A stretch of DNA of 10,391 nt from Candidatus Bathyarchaeum sp. GTDB taxonomy: Archaea > Thermoproteota > Bathyarchaeia > Bathyarchaeales > Bathyarchaeaceae. Within the stretch, counting starts at the first letter, position 1; each line of letters starts with the position of its first letter. Under the pieces are notes generated by a model. That model was not told where the DNA came from. It made no database searches and saw only the letters and a list, made by a program, of their open reading frames with translations. This document shows positions 6,361 through 10,391 of the stretch, piece after piece. The stretch lies in contig SOJY01000144.1 of the NCBI GenBank assembly GCA_004376385.1, positions 1-10,391 on the forward strand. The letters are read 5' to 3'. The translations under genes and the position numbers were made by a program.

Positions 6361-7421
6361 AAAACTTGAGTCTAAAGCTGGTTTACATTACGCTTTACCC
6401 AGAGAAATATCCAAGAGTAAAAAAAATATCCACCTCACTTGAAGATCAAAACATTGCATTTCAAGCGCTCACCCCCAAAATTAGACTGAAGTTGGGGAAC
6501 GGAAAAATTGAAAGGTTAATCTCAGCATTCGTCACTTACACTTCTTTTCTCTTACAAATATTGCTTACCGACGCTGATGTCTATTGGGTCGCCAATTCCC
6601 CAGACGTCTTCGCCTTACCACTTATATTACGAAAGGAGAATTATATTCTAGATTATCGTTCTCCTTGGCCACTACAAATAGAACTAGAATTCGGAAAAGG
6701 CAAGCTAAGCCGAACAGCTGAGTACCTCACACACACGACTTTGAAGCACGCAAAAGTGATTACCTTAACCACCAGCACCCTTCTAAGAGACGTAAAAAAA
6801 CTTCGAAAACAAATATACATAATCCCCAACTACCCACAAAAAAACAGTTTTAAACCCAACATTTCATACGATCACTTCAGAAAGTTACACAACGTAAAAA
6901 AAGATCAAAAAATAATATTGTTCATAGGTCTGTTGTCCAAAACAGAAGGCACCGACATCTTACCAAGCATCCTCAAAGAATTACTGCAAAAAACAAAAAA
7001 GATAGCACTCTGGATCGTAGGAGACGGCGTTCTCCGGTCAGTAGCTGAAGAACTAGAAAGAAAATTCCCAGAAAACGTCACATTTTTCGGATGGCGCCCA
7101 TATCAAGAAATACCAAATTTTGTTAATGCCGCGGACGTGTGCATTGTCCCAAGACACAAGACCCCTTTCTCATACTATTACAACGAGGAAGGAGTACTCA
7201 AAATTTCCGAATACATGTTTCTAGGAAAGCCCATAGTCGCTTGTGGAATCGCCCCATCCAAAGAGTATCTGCTCGTCGAACCTCAAGATTTGGTAAAAGG
7301 AATTTTAGAAGCACTAAAAGGAAACGCACCTAAACCTACGCCAAAGACATGGGAAGACAATTGCAAACCAAAAGTGTTAGAATTAATCGAATTCGTGAAA
7401 AAACCTCCGCACACTCGTTGA
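6342..7421 (+). CDS. GT4-family glycosyltransferase
   Basis: The product is 359 residues from GTG 6342, or 354 from GTG 6357, whose GTGA overlaps the upstream stop; the latter gives a more normal opening 'KNLSLKLVYITLYPEKYPR'. The N-terminal domain has 'ADVYWVANSPDVFALPL' (78-94) and 'ILDYRSPWP' (102-110), the hinge 'IIPNYPQ' (160-166), and the C-terminal domain 'ILFIGLLSKTEGTDIL' (192-207), 'IALWIVGDG' (221-229), 'VTFFGWRPYQEIP' and the donor site with E282 and E290 (E-x7-E) in 'NEEGVLKISEYMFLGKPIVA'. All parts of a GT-B retaining transferase are present, so it is probably active at the cytoplasmic membrane face. It shares the unusual PN(Y/F)P hinge with the split GT at 4954-6069, suggesting a related subfamily. 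Its end is 12 bases from the convergent epimerase gene. Confidence 0.9.
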   Translation: MSTKTVKNLSLKLVYITLYPEKYPRVKKISTSLEDQNIAFQALTPKIRLKLGNGKIERLISAFVTYTSFLLQILLTDADVYWVANSPDVFALPLILRKENYILDYRSPWPLQIELEFGKGKLSRTAEYLTHTTLKHAKVITLTTSTLLRDVKKLRKQIYIIPNYPQKNSFKPNISYDHFRKLHNVKKDQKIILFIGLLSKTEGTDILPSILKELLQKTKKIALWIVGDGVLRSVAEELERKFPENVTFFGWRPYQEIPNFVNAADVCIVPRHKTPFSYYYNEEGVLKISEYMFLGKPIVACGIAPSKEYLLVEPQDLVKGILEALKGNAPKPTPKTWEDNCKPKVLELIEFVKKPPHTR

Positions 7422-7433
7422 CCGTCATAACCT

Positions 7434-8387
7434 TTATGGTTCCGCCTTCATATCTGAACTTTGAAGCAACCGTTTTATGCCCTCTTCCAATCTAATCCTT
7501 GGCTTATAGCCCAAGACTTGCTCAGCTTTGCCAATGTCCGCATAGCTATCTCGAATGTCTCCTGCCCTTAGCGGTGCATATTCAGGTTTCACACTGACCT
7601 CTCTGAACATTTTCATTAAGACTTTGGAAAGTTCGTTGATTGTAGTCGGCTTTCCAGCTCCTATATTAATTACCTCCCCAGCACAATGTTGACATCCCAA
7701 AATAAGCATACATGCTTCAACCACATCTTCAACATAGACGAAGTCTCTTGTCTGTTCACCGTCTCCGTAGATAACTGGCGGCTTTCCCTGTTTTAACCTA
7801 CTGATAAACTGAGTTATCACCCCACTGTATGGACCCTCTGACTGTCTAGGTCCGTAAACGTTGAAGAATCGTAGACAGACTGTTTTCAGGCCGTGAATCT
7901 TGTGGAAAATCTTGCAGTGATGTTCAGCAGTGAATTTTGAGATACCGTAAGGAGACAGGGGCATTATCGGGTGCTCTTCGTTTATCGGCAAATGATGTGC
8001 CTCACCGTAAACGGCACACGAAGAAACGTATACGAAACGCTGAATATTCTCCTTCACACTCGCCTCTAAAAGATTCAGCGTTCCCCTCACATTCACATCA
8101 TTAACAAGTAACGGATCTTCTATGGACAACGGCACATTCACAATTGCGGCTAAATGAAAAACAGCATCAACATCTCCAACTGCCTTCCTAGCATCCTCTA
8201 AGTTTCGAATATCACCTTTAATTAAGTGAAAACTTTGATCCCCTAAATGACGTTGTGCATTTTCAATTTTCCCTGCAGAAAAATTGTCCAAAACCACCAC
8301 TTCATAGCCTTCATTCATCAGTCGATCGACTAAGTGGCTTCCTATGAAACCAGCCCCACCGGTTACCAAAACCTTTGAGATGTGCAT
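7434..8387 (-). CDS. UDP-sugar 4-epimerase-like extended SDR
   Basis: The 317-residue protein is full length. It shows 'TGGAGFIG' (9-16), D34 at the end of strand 2 (binding the NAD ribose), 'DVDAVFHLAA' (72-81), 'VYVSSCAVYG' (119-128) with S123 near the active site, Y147-x3-K151 in 'PYGISK', 'RFFNVYGPRQ' (173-182) and 'GDGEQTRDFVYVEDV' (208-222). This set is characteristic of UDP-glucose/UDP-GlcNAc 4-epimerases and close relatives; archaeal members often have loose substrate choice. It acts in the cytoplasm with tightly bound NAD. The start ATG at 8387 gives the expected spacing to the nucleotide loop. It lies downstream of, and on the same strand as, the dehydrogenase-like gene and the Agl24-like gene but is separated by about 150 bases with its own possible TATA box. 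The stop is 12 bases from the convergent GT. Confidence 0.92.
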   Translation of the reverse strand: MHISKVLVTGGAGFIGSHLVDRLMNEGYEVVVLDNFSAGKIENAQRHLGDQSFHLIKGDIRNLEDARKAVGDVDAVFHLAAIVNVPLSIEDPLLVNDVNVRGTLNLLEASVKENIQRFVYVSSCAVYGEAHHLPINEEHPIMPLSPYGISKFTAEHHCKIFHKIHGLKTVCLRFFNVYGPRQSEGPYSGVITQFISRLKQGKPPVIYGDGEQTRDFVYVEDVVEACMLILGCQHCAGEVINIGAGKPTTINELSKVLMKMFREVSVKPEYAPLRAGDIRDSYADIGKAEQVLGYKPRIRLEEGIKRLLQSSDMKAEP

Positions 8388-8411
8388 AGTTTCCCCTGTA
8401 AGGTTACGGTG

Positions 8412-8424
8412 GTTTAAACTTAAA
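8412..8424 (-). promoter_or_regulatory. Possible TATA box for the 4-epimerase-like gene
   Basis: On the minus strand GATTTAAGTTTAAACC runs across 8425-8410, with TTTAAA ending about 25 bases before the ATG at 8387. That distance is right for an archaeal TATA box with a leaderless or very short leader. A GGGG close to the ATG might act as a weak ribosome site. The 153-base gap to the upstream gene holds nothing else I recognise. Confidence 0.4.
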
Positions 8425-8540
8425 TCTATACGGAAGGAGCGAAGAACTCAGACATTTTTACCGTAAATTTCAATGAAAACGGCATTAATCCACGGTCTTT
8501 TATTTTTGACAATACGATTAGTACACGTACAGTAGTTTTG

Positions 8541-9329
8541 TTAGCTACAGAACAGTTTTATCCACTTCTGATATTTTTTGTCAGTTAAAATTGCTCCTTC
8601 AATCAATGGTGTGTCATCCGCCAGAAGCTTCAAATATCCAATGTCTTTGGGCAAGCATGAACCCATTATTCCTTTCCTGGCTTCAAGAATCTCTGTGTTC
8701 CATTTCGTGTTACAAGCCTTCCTCAACTCATCAAAATCTATGTCTTTAGCCTCACAAATCCTTCGAAGCTCCTCCGCAAAGGCTATCTGAACAAACCTGT
8801 AAGCATTCTCCACAATCTTACACATCTCCGCAACTTCAATACTCGGACAGGCATGCAACGGGACCTCAAGAGACCGATAAAAATCCAACCCCTTGATCAA
8901 GCTTTCCTCATTGATCGCTCCGATAACCCTAAGCTGTTTTACACCATGATTTGTAGACTTTTCCACCCAGTATCTATGAGGACAGTGAACCAGATTCCTT
9001 AGACCATAATTTTCAGAAATCTTTCTGCAAGTTCCAACTTTCACCGTACTCTCAATCGAAACAAAGGAATCCTTATTCCTACTAGATACCTTCTTGCAAA
9101 CGTCTTCAACCGCGTTGGATGAAACAGCTATCACGTAAACAGCACACTTTGGAACCTCCCCCAAATTCGTAAAAGTTTCAATTTCACCAATTGATCTCTC
9201 TACAAGGTCATAGCCGTACACTTGAAAACCGTGCTCATTGATATACCTTAGAACAGGCGTGCCAATAGTTCCTAACCCAACAACACAAACCTTCATTTCA
9301 AGTCCCTGCATTCCAGTTGGCCCATTCAT
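8541..9329 (-). CDS. UDP-glucose/GDP-mannose dehydrogenase-family protein lacking the C-terminal UDP-binding domain
   Basis: The product has 262 residues, or 251 if the ATG at 9296 ('MKVCVVGLG') is the true start, which looks more natural. It carries the NAD loop 'GLGTIG' (18-23), 'SIESTVKVGT' (91-100), 'HCPHRYWVEK' (115-124, in the place of the family's CPER), 'EVAEMCKIVENAYRFVQIAF' (165-184, with K171 and N175) and 'GIMGSCLPKDIGYL' (220-233), with catalytic Cys225 and K228-D229. These belong to four-electron UDP-sugar 6-dehydrogenases, which make uronic acids. Usual enzymes have 400-450 residues; the third, UDP-binding Rossmann domain is missing, and no remnant of it is obvious downstream. 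It may be a short archaeal subfamily or a natural truncation. It lies 51 bases after the Agl24-like gene. Confidence 0.82.
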   Translation of the reverse strand: MNGPTGMQGLEMKVCVVGLGTIGTPVLRYINEHGFQVYGYDLVERSIGEIETFTNLGEVPKCAVYVIAVSSNAVEDVCKKVSSRNKDSFVSIESTVKVGTCRKISENYGLRNLVHCPHRYWVEKSTNHGVKQLRVIGAINEESLIKGLDFYRSLEVPLHACPSIEVAEMCKIVENAYRFVQIAFAEELRRICEAKDIDFDELRKACNTKWNTEILEARKGIMGSCLPKDIGYLKLLADDTPLIEGAILTDKKYQKWIKLFCS

Positions 9330-9347
9330 CTTTCGATTTGGTATTTA

Positions 9348-9360
9348 GCTTTAATAAATC
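9348..9360 (-). promoter_or_regulatory. Possible TATA box for the dehydrogenase-like gene
   Basis: The minus strand reads GATTTATTAAAGC at 9360-9348, in the 51-base gap after the Agl24-like gene and about 19-30 bases before the ATG at 9329. This fits transcription starting at or just before 9329, or a short leader if the ATG at 9296 is used. A second TTTATATG lies closer to the upstream stop. Support is by sequence only. Confidence 0.4.
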
Positions 9361-9380
9361 CCACGTGAACATATAAATCG

Positions 9381-10385
9381 TTAGCCCTTTTCTTCACGCA
9401 ACATCTTCACTATAATATTCGCAAGATTTTCAGCTCCATCCGGAAGAGTTGGAACCGTTCTCCTCCTCGCTTCTTCTATACCATTTAGTAAAACTTCTTG
9501 CTTTATTTCCGAAACAAATACAGCGTTTATTTTCTTGGCCAAGTATTTAGCGTCTTCTACCGTGCCCGTTCGGGTCCATTCAGGATTTGGAACCAACACC
9601 ACTGGTTTCTTATACATCACCGCCTCCAAAACTGTCACACCTAGGTGTGTCACAACCAGCTCAGCACCAGCTAGAACCTCATGAAAATTTTCTGCAATAG
9701 TGAAAGCTTTCCACTCAGGATGCTTCTTGATGTATGGCGCAGGATCAACTCTTCCCGTCTGCAAAACCACATCAGATAAGTCACTCTCCGCAAGAGCGTT
9801 AAACAAAAGCCTATGCCCATGAGTACCTCCAGCAACCAAGATATACCCCTCATTTCTAGACTCGACAACTGGCTTGGGAAGAATTGGACCGACAACAGTA
9901 CCATCCAAAAATCTCTTTTGCTCCTTCCAGTGCAGTGCAGTTGTTTTTGAAAAAGGTTGCAGAACGAGAGCACTTTTAGAAGGCTTCACAAAACGAACCG
10001 GACTCTCGATGTTAATAACTGGAATTCCCCTAGTCCATGCCACAATCGCTGGAGGCACACAGAAATTGTTGCCTGTGCTCACAACAGCATCAAATTCATT
10101 GATAGGATGGCTAAAAGTTTCCATAAAAGCTCTGAAAAGGCGGGCTATAAAAATAGGAAGCGGAGTTTTTGGGCCTCGAGGCTTGATTAAAAAGTCGACT
10201 TTACCAAATTTGGATAATCTTTTTGCACTTAAGGAGTCGCCCTCAGGTACAAGAAAATACAAAGAGACTTTCCCATGGATAGCTTCTGCCAACGCATACC
10301 CATAACCAGTATGGCCTCCACCGCCAGCTAGAATCAATACGCGCCCAGGCACATGCACCTCTCCACTAATGTGTCTCTTGTTCAA
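9381..10385 (-). CDS. Agl24-like glycosyltransferase: Alg14-Alg13 fusion (GT28/MurG-like)
   Basis: The 334-residue protein joins two halves. Residues 15-170 resemble Alg14: 'VLILAGGGGHTGYG' (16-29) with the conserved glycine loop and H25, 'AVVSTGNNFCVPPAIVAW' (100-117) and 'GIPVINIES'. Residues 180-334 resemble Alg13: 'YILVAGGTHGHRLL' (181-194), 'VVLQTGR', then the UDP-GlcNAc site 'AELVVTHLGVTVLEAVMYKK' (241-260) and 'PVVLVPNPEW'. In eukaryotes Alg13 and Alg14 are separate and add the second GlcNAc to dolichol-PP-GlcNAc; the Sulfolobus Agl24 is a single-chain archaeal counterpart with the same reaction. This gene probably does that step of N-glycan assembly at the cytoplasmic membrane face. 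The TTG at 10385 is only six bases from the window edge; GTG at 10358 or 10352, close behind a GGAGAGGTG, gives a more usual N-terminus, so the start is uncertain. Confidence 0.82.
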   Translation of the reverse strand: MNKRHISGEVHVPGRVLILAGGGGHTGYGYALAEAIHGKVSLYFLVPEGDSLSAKRLSKFGKVDFLIKPRGPKTPLPIFIARLFRAFMETFSHPINEFDAVVSTGNNFCVPPAIVAWTRGIPVINIESPVRFVKPSKSALVLQPFSKTTALHWKEQKRFLDGTVVGPILPKPVVESRNEGYILVAGGTHGHRLLFNALAESDLSDVVLQTGRVDPAPYIKKHPEWKAFTIAENFHEVLAGAELVVTHLGVTVLEAVMYKKPVVLVPNPEWTRTGTVEDAKYLAKKINAVFVSEIKQEVLLNGIEEARRRTVPTLPDGAENLANIIVKMLREEKG

Positions 10386-10391
10386 AGAGTT

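Noticed and set aside
7422..7445. Small inverted repeat AACC/GGTT between convergent genes as a terminator
   Set aside because: The stem is only four bases and no T-run follows on either strand.
8388..8540. Hidden continuation of the dehydrogenase third domain in the gap
   Set aside because: Minus-strand frames give only short stretches such as 'RPWINAVFIEIYG' with no recognisable UDP-binding-domain motif.
9874..10305. Plus-strand 143-codon frame
   Set aside because: It is the shadow of the Agl24-like gene, whose minus-strand frame carries clear motifs throughout.
1..10391. CRISPR array, tRNA, rRNA, transposase or integrase
   Set aside because: No regularly spaced repeats, cloverleaf-like stretches or recombinase motifs were seen on either strand.

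Overview
The window looks archaeal, most likely from the TACK/Thermoproteota side (a Bathyarchaeia-like organism is my guess, not shown). Three things point there: A/T-rich TATA-like boxes about 25 bases upstream of several starts with very short leaders; frequent GTG and TTG starts; and a single-chain Alg14-Alg13 fusion of the Agl24 type at the right end. Nearly everything recognisable belongs to cell-surface glycan or N-glycan synthesis: a flippase, glycosyltransferases (GTs), sugar-nucleotide epimerases and a sugar-nucleotide dehydrogenase.

Layout. 1-522 (minus) is the N-terminal part of a Wzx-like flippase cut by the window edge. 535-888 (minus) holds decayed pieces, including a 62-base diverged second copy of an internal part of that flippase. 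836-1969 (plus) is an open frame in which a GT4 C-terminal domain precedes the N-terminal domain of another GT, the reverse of the normal order. 1966-2621 (plus) is a SAM methyltransferase broken by about four frameshifts. 2678-3622 (plus) is an intact epimerase/dehydratase. 3677-3737 is the first 20 or so codons of a lost GT4. 3790-4710 (plus) is an intact short GT4. 4707-4907 is a C-terminal GT fragment. 6069-4954 (minus) is one GT4 split by a single in-frame TAA. 6154-6360 (plus) is a UDP-GlcNAc 2-epimerase gene that has lost its middle. 6342-7421 (plus) is an intact GT4. 8387-7434, 9329-8541 and 10385-9381 (all minus) are an intact UDP-sugar 4-epimerase-like gene, a short UDP-sugar dehydrogenase-like gene and the Agl24-like transferase.

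Working together, the intact genes could prepare activated sugars (epimerases, dehydrogenase), add the second GlcNAc of a dolichol-linked core (Agl24-like), extend the glycan (GT4 enzymes) and flip it across the membrane (flippase). The left 7 kb is a recombination-scarred zone with at least eight truncated or broken glycan genes, while the right 3 kb is orderly. I see no CRISPR, transposase, tRNA or rRNA. I do not see a clearly new system; the most unusual items are the domain-permuted GT frame, the collapsed 2-epimerase and the stop-split GT.
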